Shown: piece by piece, positions 8,352 to 16,692 of the stretch | Layout: each line of letters starts with the position of its first letter | How positions within the stretch are numbered: position 1 is the stretch's first letter | From: Pelotomaculum propionicicum | GTDB taxonomy: Bacteria > Bacillota > Desulfotomaculia > Desulfotomaculales > Pelotomaculaceae | DNA length: 64,000 nt | Direction of reading: 5' to 3' | Assembly: GCF_004369225.1 (NCBI RefSeq) | Contig: NZ_QFFZ01000002.1 | Coordinates: forward strand, 1 to 64,000 | The notes under the pieces: generated by a model | Database searches by the model: none | The model's input: only the letters and a program-made list of their open reading frames with translations | Told to the model about the DNA's origin: nothing | Position numbers and translations under genes: made by a program

Positions 8352-8795
8352 TTATGTAACCTGTTTAGCCCAGTCCATATACTCGTCCAACTCCCGGTTA
8401 ACCGCCGCATCGGCCAGTTTGTTCTCCTCCCTGGGCACGTGCCTGACGACAAGCTTCAGCCGGGGAGTGATGGCCACACTTTCCCAGACTCTTTCGGCTA
8501 TTTCCCTCAAAGTAGGCTCCTTGATCTTATACTGCCGGTTATACTGGCGGACCACCAGTTCACTGTCAGCCCTCACCTCGGCCTCCAGTTCATCGTGCTC
8601 TCCGGACAGGTGGGCAAGAGCGTTAACCGCGCCCTCCAGCGCGCTCCACTCTGCAAAATTGTTGGTCATATTAGGCCCCAAAAATTTGCTTTTTGTCGCC
8701 AGCACCTTGCCTTCCCCGTCTGTTATCACCATGGCTGCCGCCGCGGGGCCCGGATTACCGCGGCTGCCCCCGTCTATGTTTACAAATATTTTCAT
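8352..8795 (-). CDS. Ribonuclease HI-family protein
   Basis: A 147-residue protein with an RNase H fold, expected to cut the RNA strand of RNA-DNA hybrids. DGGSRGNPGPAA near the N-terminus carries the first catalytic Asp. NNFAEWSALEGAV gives the Glu, RADSELVVRQ the second Asp, and REENKLADAAVN the last Asp. I placed the start at the ATG at 8795, seven bases after AGAGGTG, rather than the upstream start at 8810. The zinc-ribbon protein follows. Length fits bacterial RNase HI-like proteins without an extra binding domain. Confidence 0.87.
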   Translation of the reverse strand: MKIFVNIDGGSRGNPGPAAAAMVITDGEGKVLATKSKFLGPNMTNNFAEWSALEGAVNALAHLSGEHDELEAEVRADSELVVRQYNRQYKIKEPTLREIAERVWESVAITPRLKLVVRHVPREENKLADAAVNRELDEYMDWAKQVT

Positions 8796-9010
8796 TATTA
8801 CACCTCTCACCTTTATTTTACCAGCTTTAGCATGTCATTAATAGTTACCTTCACTCCTATTTTACTTTATCTTGCTATTAAGAATCAGGAAATTTTTTAC
8901 GACAATTAAATAAAACAATAATTGGGGGAAACCGTTAATGATCAAAAATTTTGGGCACATTATACAGGGTTTCTCTGTAATCTTGAATATTACCAGTGTT
9001 TGGAGAGAAG

Positions 9011-9301
9011 GTGCAGACTATTAAAATCGATTTGGAAAATTACAAAGAACTTATTTACAGCCTGGAAGAAATCGTTTATCCCGGACGGCTGGACCGTTTA
9101 GCGAAAGCCGCGCTGGATCACCATCATAGGTTGTCCGAAATGGGGTTAAGCAACGAACAGATCATAACCACTCTTGTGGCCAGTATGGCGGGTGAGGCTT
9201 TTAGGGAAGCTGTGGCGTTAACTCTGGCCGTCGTGGCAATGTCCAACGACGAGCCGGAAAGACCGCTCAACCCCAGAGATGTTATTAAGCGCATCAAGTA
9301 G
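9011..9301 (+). CDS. Small helical protein, unknown function
   Basis: A 96-residue soluble protein with no family I recognise. The start is likely the GTG at 9011, preceded by GGAGAG; a GTG at 8996 is possible. It is mostly helical, with an odd HHH triplet near residue 38 and an Ala/Val-rich segment (EAFREAVALTLAVVAMSN). It lies 42 bases before a CheY-like gene and is probably co-transcribed with it, which hints at a signalling or motility link without proving one. Confidence 0.6.
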   Translation: MQTIKIDLENYKELIYSLEEIVYPGRLDRLAKAALDHHHRLSEMGLSNEQIITTLVASMAGEAFREAVALTLAVVAMSNDEPERPLNPRDVIKRIK

Positions 9302-9343
9302 TTAATAAAGGCCGTCACAAAAAATGTTCTGGAGTTGATATTA

Positions 9344-9715
9344 TTGGGAAAGAGAATTATGCTGGTTGATGACAGCAACTTTGCCCGGGATATGCTTAAG
9401 GACATACTAACCAAACATGGCTATGAAATTGCCGGAGAGGCCCGAAACGGTCGCGAGGCGGTGGAGCTGTTTGAGCAGATCAAGCCCGATCTGATCACCA
9501 TGGACATTGCCATGCCGGAACTGGACGGGATTAACGCCCTGAAAAAAATACTGGCGGCAAACCCGGCAGCCAGAGTTATTGTCATAAGTTCCGCCAACAG
9601 CAGGGAGATTGTAAAACATGTGGTGCAAGACGGCGCCCTGGACTTTGTGGTAAAACCTTTTACCAAAGATCGCCTGCTCAAAGCAGTCGACAAAGCGCTT
9701 GCCAGGAGCAGATAA
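9344..9715 (+). CDS. CheY-like single-domain response regulator
   Basis: A 123-residue receiver domain without an output domain. The acidic pair D9-D10 (LVDD) and the phospho-acceptor D54 (TMDIAMPELDG) are present. VISSANS holds the switch Ser, and the Lys is in FVVKPF. The start is the TTG at 9344, nine bases after GGAG. Such stand-alone receivers usually act in chemotaxis or as phosphorelay shuttles. No kinase is in the window. Confidence 0.88.
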   Translation: MGKRIMLVDDSNFARDMLKDILTKHGYEIAGEARNGREAVELFEQIKPDLITMDIAMPELDGINALKKILAANPAARVIVISSANSREIVKHVVQDGALDFVVKPFTKDRLLKAVDKALARSR

Positions 9716-9744
9716 ATACGGTACAATATATTCTGCTTTAACTT

Positions 9745-9819
9745 GCCGATGTGGCTCAGGGGTAGAGCAGCGCACTCGTAATGCGCAGGCCGGGGGTTCG
9801 AATCCCCCCATCGGCTCCA
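9745..9819 (+). tRNA. tRNA-Thr (anticodon CGT)
   Basis: A full cloverleaf. Acceptor GCCGATG pairs with CATCGGC, followed by discriminator T and an encoded CCA. The D-loop region is GGCTCAGGGGTAGAGC. The anticodon stem GCGCA/TGCGC holds loop CTCGTAA with anticodon CGT at 9777-9779. The T-arm is GGGGGTTCGAATCCCCC. Confidence 0.95.
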
Positions 9820-9827
9820 GGAAAATT

Positions 9828-9858
9828 CAGGCACCTCAGGGGATTGAGGCGCTTTCAT
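9828..9858 (+). terminator. Hairpin after tRNA-Thr
   Basis: GCACCTCA and TGAGGCGC pair across GGGGAT, then CTTTC. It lies nine bases after the tRNA CCA. The T run is weak, so it may be a weak terminator. Confidence 0.5.
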
Positions 9859-9918
9859 CGTTTGAAGCTAAAGCTATTATTTTATCAAATTTCAAAGACC
9901 CCACTTCTCTAGAGGATA

Positions 9919-9949
9919 GGGGACACACCTCCTGTGGAGGAATGTCCCC
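9919..9949. repeat. GGGGACA...TGTCCCC palindrome, copy 2
   Basis: GGGGACACACCTCC and GGAGGAATGTCCCC pair across a three-base loop. The outer 13 bases match copy 1 at 3648 almost exactly. It lies between the tRNA and the surface-protein gene. Confidence 0.75.
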
Positions 9950-9973
9950 AACGAATGGGGTTCCGCTTCGAAC

Positions 9974-10001
9974 TTCGGTGGGGGTAGAATCCCCCACTGA
10001 A
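9974..10001. repeat. Palindrome TTCGGTGGGGG/CCCCCACTGAA
   Basis: TTCGGTGGGGG and CCCCCACTGAA pair (one mismatch) across TAGAAT. It is a second, different palindrome 25 bases after copy 2 of the GGGGACA element, so the 9.9-10.0 kb gap may hold a composite repeat. No gene is seen between 9820 and 10044. Confidence 0.55.
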
Positions 10002-10044
10002 GCCCCGAGTTTAGCGAAAGCTAAATGAGTTCACTAGCAAACCA

Positions 10045-12099
10045 TTACTGGCAATTGACAGTAGCAATATCAAAAACTGAAAACTGATCGGTATTAGGCG
10101 CGTAATGGTCCTTGGCATATACTATTACCTTGTAAGCACCGGTTTCAGAGGAAACAAAACTGAACATATTATTGTTTGAATAGCCCTGGCCCAATATCCA
10201 GGTGCCGGAAGGATTTTGGTACCAGAACTGATATTCTGCACCGGTCAAGCCGGTGGCAGTTGCGCTGACATTAACGGACTGACCTGCTGTCACATTGGAC
10301 GGAGCGCTAATACTAACCATGCTCCCCACGTTCAGGATAAAGACCCTGTAATAGGCTTTATGCCAGTTTCTAGCGGCAACGTCATTACTATCCAGCGCGT
10401 AAACGGCCACAACGTAGCTACCCGGTTGGAGGTTGTACAGAGTATAGGTATTTACAGTTGAATAGTCTTGGACACAAGTCCACCCGTTCTGGTCATGAAC
10501 CCAGAATTGATAAAGGGTGGTACCCCCGACGTTTGTAGCCGTAGCAGTGAAGGTTGCGTTAACACCAACGTCCTGGCGACCATTTGGACCGGTAACGACC
10601 AGGTTGCTTACCCCGGAGCCCGTAGTGGTAAAAACGACGTAAGCCGCATTACTTTGGACGGAGGTACTGGAAGGTGCGTTGGCAGACTTGGCGTAAGCAT
10701 ATACCATATATGACCCTGGCACATCCCGGGTAAATGTATAGGTGTTGCTGCTGGTAAAGTCACCGCTATACGTCCAAGTCTCGTCTGCAGACTCTTTAAC
10801 CCAAAACTGGTATACGGGGTCTGATATGCCTTCCGCCACTGCGGTTGCTGTAACATTAGTATTTACCGGCACAGATGAGGCATTCAGCGAAAGGCTTACA
10901 GTCGGGTTGGGCTGGGCTGCTTCATTATCCATAATTGTAATCACTGAATTGCTTTGAACGCCCAATGTGGCTCCACCCGTTGGATTGCTAAGGGTTAAGT
11001 TAATAGTTTCGTTACCTTCCACGATATTGTCATCAATAATATTTACGGTGAACGTCTTGCTGGTCTCACCTTCGTTAAACGTAAGTGTCCCGGAAGCAGC
11101 CGTGTAATCAACCCCTGCAGTGGCCGTTCCATCGCTGGAGGCGTAATTAACCGCCACCGTTCCATCGCTGCCGTTTATCCGGTTTACTGTAATAGTAACA
11201 GTTCCACCGTTTTCATCCAATGAGTATCCACCAGAACTAAAGCTAAACTGTCCGGGTTGTTCAGCCATAAAACTGCTTGCCTTAATCATGATAACTGAAT
11301 CAAGAATACCATCGCCGGCATCCGCAATGGCCAGTTTGATGCGATTGGTTTGGTTTGGGGTAACAGTCGCACGGGCTGTTAATACCGTGGTCAAACCGTC
11401 CATTTCTGTATTAATTGAGCCATTTTCATTATTCCTGTAATATTGCGCGTTTTTCCCAAGGTTAATGTTATTAACCGATACGCGGTCATTGGATTCGGGC
11501 ACTAGGGCAATATTTTGGCCGTTAACAAAAAAGCCAAACACATCATTATAATCACTGCCAACGTACTCGTTATACTCATCAGATGCAAACACGTACTGAA
11601 TACGAATAGCGTTTGATACAGGAACAAAATCAAATTCAAGAATGGTAGCATCTTGGGTTTCATATCCAGGGATGAGGCCATTCAATTCCGTGTCGCCCGG
11701 CAAATTATTATCATCACCAGCGCCGGTCTCCTGATTCGGACCAACAACATTACTAATGTTGCCCGTGCTGAGTATTACACCACTTTCAAATCCAATGATT
11801 CCCGTGCCACCGGCAAAAGTACCGGCGGAACTTGCCGTACCGGTATACGAAACATTGCTGATGGTCACGCCGGATCCTACAAGTGCTTCTGCCAGCTGTT
11901 GTCCGGATACCATGTTCTGAACAACTAATCCACCACTTGATTGACTAGTTAAAAACTTGGAATCAACACCGGTGGAGTTGCTTATCCTGGAACTCTCAAC
12001 CATACCCTCATTAACCCCGGCAGATACCGGCAAAACAAAACAAAGAATTAAAAATGCTAATGTCATTAGGATGGGCAGTATTTTATTACTTTTTTTCAC
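10045..12099 (-). CDS. Large secreted surface protein (choice-of-anchor L, Calx-beta, three Ig-like repeats)
   Basis: A 684-residue exported protein. A signal peptide covers residues 1-27 (LVPVSA-like end). A choice-of-anchor-L-type domain spans about 60-275 (FVFASDEYNEY-like core, YVFASDEYNEYVGSDYND seen here). A Calx-beta domain follows at about 285-390 (GTATAGVDYTAASGTLTF, NPTGG). Three related C-terminal repeats of about 90 residues each contain YQFWV/YQFWY and end in YVVAVYALDS-type strands. It has no LPXTG or S-layer domain in view, so anchoring is unclear. A role in adhesion or calcium-dependent surface binding is inferred from the domains. Confidence 0.85.
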   Translation of the reverse strand: MKKSNKILPILMTLAFLILCFVLPVSAGVNEGMVESSRISNSTGVDSKFLTSQSSGGLVVQNMVSGQQLAEALVGSGVTISNVSYTGTASSAGTFAGGTGIIGFESGVILSTGNISNVVGPNQETGAGDDNNLPGDTELNGLIPGYETQDATILEFDFVPVSNAIRIQYVFASDEYNEYVGSDYNDVFGFFVNGQNIALVPESNDRVSVNNINLGKNAQYYRNNENGSINTEMDGLTTVLTARATVTPNQTNRIKLAIADAGDGILDSVIMIKASSFMAEQPGQFSFSSGGYSLDENGGTVTITVNRINGSDGTVAVNYASSDGTATAGVDYTAASGTLTFNEGETSKTFTVNIIDDNIVEGNETINLTLSNPTGGATLGVQSNSVITIMDNEAAQPNPTVSLSLNASSVPVNTNVTATAVAEGISDPVYQFWVKESADETWTYSGDFTSSNTYTFTRDVPGSYMVYAYAKSANAPSSTSVQSNAAYVVFTTTGSGVSNLVVTGPNGRQDVGVNATFTATATNVGGTTLYQFWVHDQNGWTCVQDYSTVNTYTLYNLQPGSYVVAVYALDSNDVAARNWHKAYYRVFILNVGSMVSISAPSNVTAGQSVNVSATATGLTGAEYQFWYQNPSGTWILGQGYSNNNMFSFVSSETGAYKVIVYAKDHYAPNTDQFSVFDIATVNCQ

Positions 12100-12340
12100 G
12101 CTAATGCCTCCTCGTATTATTATTACTCGTTTTCAATCTATCGCTATTTCTTATAAGCATCACCTTCCAAATAAAAAAAGTTGGACATCCATGCAGCCAA
12201 AGGGGCACCATTAGAAAAAAGAAAAATTACCTGACGATTATCTTCAGGGTAGTCCAAATTAATTTTTTTAACAATTTTAACATTTTTGGATGTTTAATTT
12301 CTTTTGTTATATTGCGATTTGCTTTGCAATTATTGCTAAA
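12100..12340. other. Leader and intergenic DNA upstream of the surface-protein gene
   Basis: AT-rich sequence. The surface protein start has a good ribosome site (GAGGAGGC). No known riboswitch could be assigned although the leader has a GC-rich segment (12190-12215) that could fold. No gene is seen. Confidence 0.4.
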
Positions 12341-12344
12341 AGGC

Positions 12345-12425
12345 ACAATAGAGTAGGGAACCACTCTCGTGGCTCCCCACTCATCAAAACGTACGGGCTT
12401 TCTAAGGCATACTGCAGTCTTGCAC
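12345..12425 (-). pseudogene. Possible group II intron fragment
   Basis: On the minus strand the sequence reads GCAGTATGCCTTAGAAAGCC, then CGTACGTTTTGATGAGTGGG and a GAGCCAC/GTGGTTC hairpin ending CCCTACTCTA. This succession (GTATG, GTACG, TTxTGATGAG, hairpin, CTACTCTA) is typical of a conserved segment of bacterial group II introns. No reverse transcriptase or splice boundaries are present, so it would be a leftover. Low certainty. Confidence 0.35.
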
Positions 12426-12546
12426 ATTCAATGGACTATACGATAGCCCCGGCCACAGCGCCGGAATTCTGCTTTTAGCGGGCCTTTTGGGAGCGGCTAA
12501 GACTTCCTACCTGCAGCCTTGTTTTTATGTGCCATGGTACTAGCAA

Positions 12547-12582
12547 AACCTCCGGGTATTTCCTCCGGAGGTTATTTTGTTA
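12547..12582. terminator. Hairpin AACCTCCGG...CCGGAGGTT
   Basis: A strong stem with TTTTG-type tracts on both sides could terminate in either direction. No gene directly feeds it on the plus strand. It insulates the small membrane protein gene at 12769. Confidence 0.55.
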
Positions 12583-12768
12583 AAATGAGGATATCAGAGT
12601 TACTCTGGGAAGTTGCATTATATTCTATTACCAGAACAGATACAAGCCTGTCAACTATGAGTTCATTGCAATTATTTTTTTACATTATTTTTAACTGAAA
12701 ATATATACCATTTATTAGTACATTATGTTATTATATGGTAAACAATCCTTCCGTTAGTGAGGTCCAAA

Positions 12769-13005
12769 ATGAGAAGATTTCTCAAATATCTGTCTTATGG
12801 AATTATTGTGGCCCTTTTATCAGGGAACATCTATCTTCAGGTCAACAAACCGCCGCCAGAGGTCAAATCTGACAATGTGGAAATAGAGCAGCGGATAAAA
12901 ACCCTTGAGGAGAAATATAACGGGCTGCAGTTTGAAATGGAAGACGTAAAGAATGTTCAAGGATACATTGTGTGGGAAAAGGACTGGAGAAACAAAGCAA
13001 GGTAA
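12769..13005 (+). CDS. Small membrane-anchored coiled-coil protein
   Basis: A 78-residue protein of unknown function. An N-terminal transmembrane helix spans about residues 7-24 (YLSYGIIVALLSGNIYLQV). The rest is charged and coiled-coil-prone (EQRIKTLEEKYNGLQFEMED). I chose the ATG at 12769 behind GAGGT over the GTG at 12757. It stands alone, with an AT-rich promoter-like region upstream. Confidence 0.65.
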   Translation: MRRFLKYLSYGIIVALLSGNIYLQVNKPPPEVKSDNVEIEQRIKTLEEKYNGLQFEMEDVKNVQGYIVWEKDWRNKAR

Positions 13006-13185
13006 TCCCAACCCGGCGGGTTGACGTCATTGCTGCAGGTTAAATTCCCTCTTCAAGCACGGCATCAAGTCGTGCGTATTTTTCTTACCTAACCAGAGCC
13101 ACCCAAAAAGTACTATATTTCGATTTTATATCTAATTGTAATATTTAGTATAAACTTGCTAAAATTACAAGTGGAGGTGGTTATA

Positions 13186-13356
13186 TTGGATGCGAGGAAA
13201 TGTCCTAAATGCGGCACGTATTGGTACAGTGCCGATTACGATAACACCTGGATTTGCGAGGAGTGCGGCGCGGAAATACCGTCAGCGCCTGCCGTTATTC
13301 AGTTGCCTGATAAGAAAATAATATTAAGTTTTACCAGCAGTGACCGTTTGACTTGA
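13186..13356 (+). CDS. Small zinc-ribbon protein
   Basis: A 56-residue protein with two CxxC pairs (CPKCGTYW and CEECG), a zinc ribbon likely to bind nucleic acid or protein. The TTG at 13186 is preceded by GGAGGTGG at ideal distance and is preferred over the in-frame start at 13156. It sits upstream of the PilZ gene with its own 70-base gap. Confidence 0.65.
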   Translation: MDARKCPKCGTYWYSADYDNTWICEECGAEIPSAPAVIQLPDKKIILSFTSSDRLT

Positions 13357-13424
13357 TTTTAATATCAGGATAAAAATGATATACTTGAACCAAACATCTT
13401 CCCTACGGATAGTTGGTGTAGATC

Positions 13425-14072
13425 ATGATCAGTAATTACATTAAAATCTATGATAACATTCAAATATCCCGCAGCGGAGAAGAAGATTGGTATACTTCAA
13501 AGATACAGGGTTTGGATCAGAAATACCTGTTTGTCGATACGCCCTATCATCAAAACATACCATTAATTTTAGAAAGCGGCGAACTAGTAAACGGCAGGGC
13601 TTTTCTGGAAAGTGGGAAATTCGAATTCCAAAGCCGCTATCTGGAAAAGCGTTATGACAACATACCTTTGCTTACACTTACCATACCGCATGAATACAAA
13701 CGGTATCAGCTGAGAAAGTTCGTCCGCCTGCCAATTATGATCGATGTTTATTATGCTGAATCTCGTCATGGATTTGACGGAAACCCAATGTTTATGAAAG
13801 CTACTTCTCTTGACCTGAGCGCCAACAGCTTGAGAATTGCAACTAGAAAATCTTATGACAGTGGGACATCGTTATTATTAAAATTTGATTTAACAGCCAG
13901 GAACTTAAGCTTTAAGGTAAGTGTTACAGGCAGGGTTGTGCGAGTTACCAGCCCTGACCAAAACCAGACCTTCCATGTCGCGGTACAGTTCACTGATATC
14001 ACCAGGCAGCAGGAAGACTTGATCATGCGCTTTATCTTTCATAAGACCACTGAAAGAAAACGCCTGGCCTGA
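13425..14072 (+). CDS. PilZ-domain protein (YcgR-like), c-di-GMP effector
   Basis: A 215-residue cytoplasmic protein. Residues 1-90 resemble the N-terminal YcgR-type domain, and the PilZ domain runs from about 95 to 205. The c-di-GMP-binding arginines are in RKFVR (R97, R101). The second motif reads DLSANS (130-135), where the family usually has D/N-x-S-x-x-G, so Ser replaces Gly. The first motif supports c-di-GMP binding and the second deviation may weaken it. It may adjust flagella or surface behaviour. Confidence 0.83.
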   Translation: MISNYIKIYDNIQISRSGEEDWYTSKIQGLDQKYLFVDTPYHQNIPLILESGELVNGRAFLESGKFEFQSRYLEKRYDNIPLLTLTIPHEYKRYQLRKFVRLPIMIDVYYAESRHGFDGNPMFMKATSLDLSANSLRIATRKSYDSGTSLLLKFDLTARNLSFKVSVTGRVVRVTSPDQNQTFHVAVQFTDITRQQEDLIMRFIFHKTTERKRLA

Positions 14073-14080
14073 TAACAATC

Positions 14081-14130
14081 GGGGACATTTCTCATCCTAA
14101 AAGGAATACCCACGATAGAGAAGTGTCCCC
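14081..14130. repeat. GGGGACA...TGTCCCC palindrome, copy 3
   Basis: GGGGACATTTCTC and GAGAAGTGTCCCC flank a 24-base loop. It lies right after the PilZ gene. A second weak hairpin with T-rich ends (about 14141-14171) follows, and may terminate the PilZ gene and the converging liv operon. Confidence 0.7.
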
Positions 14131-14192
14131 GTTCCTTATTTAAAAGCGGGGCAGCAACCCAGCTTTTATTGTTTTGTTGCAAACTGTTGTTT

Positions 14193-14906
14193 TTACTCAA
14201 TGACGTCACCCAGGTAGGCGCTCCGTACTTTGGGGTTGGCCTGGAGGTCGGCGGCAGTGCCTGAGAGCAATATCCTGCCGGTTTCCAAAACATAAGCACG
14301 GTGGGCAATCTGAAGGGACATAAAGGCGTTTTGCTCCACCAGGAGGACAGTAGTACCAAGCTGGTTTATCTCCTGGATAATATTAAATATCTCCTCAACC
14401 AGAATAGGAGAAAGGCCCATGGAAGGCTCATCAAGGATAAGGAGACTGGGTTTGCACATTAGCCCGCGGCCCATCGCCAGCATCTGCTGCTCGCCACCGG
14501 ATAGTGTGCCCGCGTGTTGCTTTTCCCTTTCTTTAAGGCGCGGAAATCGCTGAAACACGTTCTCCAGGCTGGCAGCGATTTCTGTCCTGTCGGACTTTGT
14601 GTAAGCCCCCATCAACAGGTTTTCATGTACAGTCAGGTTGGGAAATATCTTCCTCCCTTCCGGTACGTGGGCCAAGCCCATCTTGACGATCTTGTGGGCA
14701 GGTGTTTTGGTAATGTCCTGTCCCATAAACTCTATTAACCCTGATTTGGCACGGATAAGCCCTGATATGGTGCGCAGTGTAGTGGACTTGCCGGCGCCGT
14801 TCGCCCCAATCAGTGTAACTATTTCCCCTTCATTCACCTCAAAGGAGATTCCATGCAGCGCCTGGATGGCGCCATAGTAAACCTGAATATTATTTACCGT
14901 AAGCAT
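14193..14906 (-). CDS. livF: Branched-chain amino-acid ABC transporter ATPase LivF
   Basis: A 237-residue ABC ATPase. Walker A GANGAGKST is at 34-42, the signature is LSGGEQQ, and Walker B ends LLILDEPSMGLSP. It lacks the C-terminal extension seen in LivG and matches LivF in length. The ATG overlaps the livG stop (TGATG), so the two are translationally coupled. With LivG it powers uptake through LivH-LivM. It is the last gene of the liv operon. Confidence 0.93.
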   Translation of the reverse strand: MLTVNNIQVYYGAIQALHGISFEVNEGEIVTLIGANGAGKSTTLRTISGLIRAKSGLIEFMGQDITKTPAHKIVKMGLAHVPEGRKIFPNLTVHENLLMGAYTKSDRTEIAASLENVFQRFPRLKEREKQHAGTLSGGEQQMLAMGRGLMCKPSLLILDEPSMGLSPILVEEIFNIIQEINQLGTTVLLVEQNAFMSLQIAHRAYVLETGRILLSGTAADLQANPKVRSAYLGDVIE

Positions 14907-15679
14907 CAGGCGCTCACCACCCCCTTGCCCAGGTAAGCTTCCAACACTTTCTGGTTGTTGCGTATTTCCTCCGGCAAACCGGCAGCGATTATTTCACCGA
15001 AGTCCAGGACTACCAGCCGCTCGCAGACATTCATAACCACACCCATCTGGTGCTCAATAAGCAGGATTGTTATATTAAAATGATCTCTGATAAACCGGAT
15101 CATTTCTACCAGTGTGCCCACCTCTGAAGGGTTCATACCCGCGGCCGGCTCATCCAGCAGCAGGAGTTTTGGCTCTCCCGCCAGCGCCCTGGCTATTTCC
15201 AGCCTGCGCTGGTCACCGTAAGGCAAATTTGCGGCTGTCAAATGCGCCCGGTCGTCCAGGTTCATTGTCTTCAGCAGTTCAAAGGATTTTTCAGTAATCC
15301 GCTCTTCTTCGGCAGAGTAGCGGGGCGTATGCAGGAAAGAGTCCATCAGCCCGTACTTTACCCTGGGGTGAAAAATGGTCCGGACGTTCTCCAGGACGGT
15401 ACACTGCTTGAAAAGCCTGATGTTCTGGAAGGTCCTGGCTATACCCAGCTGGGTAATTTTAAACGGTTTCATCCCCAGGATGTCTTGTCCCATAAATTTA
15501 ATTGAACCCGAGGAAACCGGGAATATTCCTGTAATCAGATTAAAGACCGTGGTTTTACCCGCCCCGTTGGGTCCAATCAGACCGACAATTTCGTTCTCTT
15601 CAAGGGTCAGATCAAAGCTTGATACTGCTTTTAACCCCCCGAAGTTTTTGCTCAAGTCCTTAATTTCCAGGATCGGCAT
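14906..15679 (-). CDS. livG: Branched-chain amino-acid ABC transporter ATPase LivG
   Basis: A 257-residue ABC ATPase. Walker A is GPNGAGKTT, Walker B is LLLLDEPAAGMNP, and the LivG-type helical insert is around residues 90-130. The signature is degenerate: LPYGDQRR stands where LSGGQ is usual, which is typical of LivG. The ATG follows AAAGGAGGG and overlaps the end of livM by 20 bases. Confidence 0.93.
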   Translation of the reverse strand: MPILEIKDLSKNFGGLKAVSSFDLTLEENEIVGLIGPNGAGKTTVFNLITGIFPVSSGSIKFMGQDILGMKPFKITQLGIARTFQNIRLFKQCTVLENVRTIFHPRVKYGLMDSFLHTPRYSAEEERITEKSFELLKTMNLDDRAHLTAANLPYGDQRRLEIARALAGEPKLLLLDEPAAGMNPSEVGTLVEMIRFIRDHFNITILLIEHQMGVVMNVCERLVVLDFGEIIAAGLPEEIRNNQKVLEAYLGKGVVSA

Positions 15680-16688
15680 GCGGACCCTCCTTTCCTGAGG
15701 CGGGGATTGCTTTGGGAGGCGCCATGACGCTGACTTCCTTGCCGCCGAAAATCCCCTGCGGCCGCAGCAGAATGATTACCACCAGGATTAAAGCATAGAT
15801 AACACCGCGAAACTCCAAAAACTGCTGGCCTAAAACAAAACGCAGCCCCTCCAATAGAAAGACCCAGGCTATCGAGGTGATAATTGTACCGGACATGCTG
15901 CCCAACCCACCCAGCACCACTATAAGCAAAAAATCAAATGACTTCAAAAAGTCAAAACTCGACGGGTGCAGAAACGGGTAGCGGTGGACATATAAGGCGC
16001 CCGCCAGCCCGGCCAGGGCGCAGCCGAAAACAAAGGCCAGCACTTTATACCTGGTGGTGTCGATACCCATAATATCGGCGGCTATTTCATCATCACGTAT
16101 AGCAGTACATGCTCTGCCGTAACTTGATTGGACAAAGTTGCGCGTTAAAAGGACTGTCATTACCGTACACAGGAAAATGATATCAAAACCTGCCACCTGC
16201 GGCAGTCCTGTAATGCCGGTTGCGCCGCCCAGTACCGGCAGCAGCCTGTTGGAATTGTCCATGCCCACCTTTACAATAATGCCAAAGCCTAACGTGGCTA
16301 TGCCCAGATAGTCGGAGCGCAGGCGCAGGATAGGCAGACCGATTAAAAAGGCGACCAGCGCGGCAGTCAGCGCCCCGACGGGCAGGGCCAGCAAAAACCA
16401 GGCCATACTCCCGTGCCCGTATGTCTTACTGACAAATGCGGCAGCGTAAGCGCCAATTCCATAAAAGGCGGCGTGCCCAAGAGAAAACTGGCCGGAAAAA
16501 CCGTAGATGATGCAAAGGCCAAGCGCACCTATGGTTGTAATTAAAGCCTGATCCAGCACAAGCCCCCAGTATGATGAGAGTATGCTGCTGATCAGCAGGG
16601 CTTTCATCACAACATAAACAGCCAGTGTAATAAGCAATAGGACAGCGGTTTTGCCTAAATTCATTTTCGTTTTTTTGCCCATGTCCAT
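15660..16688 (-). CDS. livM: Branched-chain amino-acid ABC transporter permease LivM
   Basis: A 342-residue integral membrane permease with about eight hydrophobic helices. The conserved block GFSGQFSLGHAAFYGIGAYA near residues 64-83 and the EAA-like GALYVHRYPFLHP region near 230-245 identify LivM. The start is four bases after the livH stop. It forms the channel with LivH. Confidence 0.92.
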   Translation of the reverse strand: MDMGKKTKMNLGKTAVLLLITLAVYVVMKALLISSILSSYWGLVLDQALITTIGALGLCIIYGFSGQFSLGHAAFYGIGAYAAAFVSKTYGHGSMAWFLLALPVGALTAALVAFLIGLPILRLRSDYLGIATLGFGIIVKVGMDNSNRLLPVLGGATGITGLPQVAGFDIIFLCTVMTVLLTRNFVQSSYGRACTAIRDDEIAADIMGIDTTRYKVLAFVFGCALAGLAGALYVHRYPFLHPSSFDFLKSFDFLLIVVLGGLGSMSGTIITSIAWVFLLEGLRFVLGQQFLEFRGVIYALILVVIILLRPQGIFGGKEVSVMAPPKAIPASGKEGPHADPGN

Positions 16689-16692
16689 TTAC

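Noticed and set aside
12227-12427. 66-residue minus open frame
   Set aside because: It overlaps the intron-like remnant and has no recognisable protein features.
14069-14078. TGATAACA match near the PilZ gene
   Set aside because: No hairpin arms or flanking motifs; an eight-base match is expected by chance in a window of this size.
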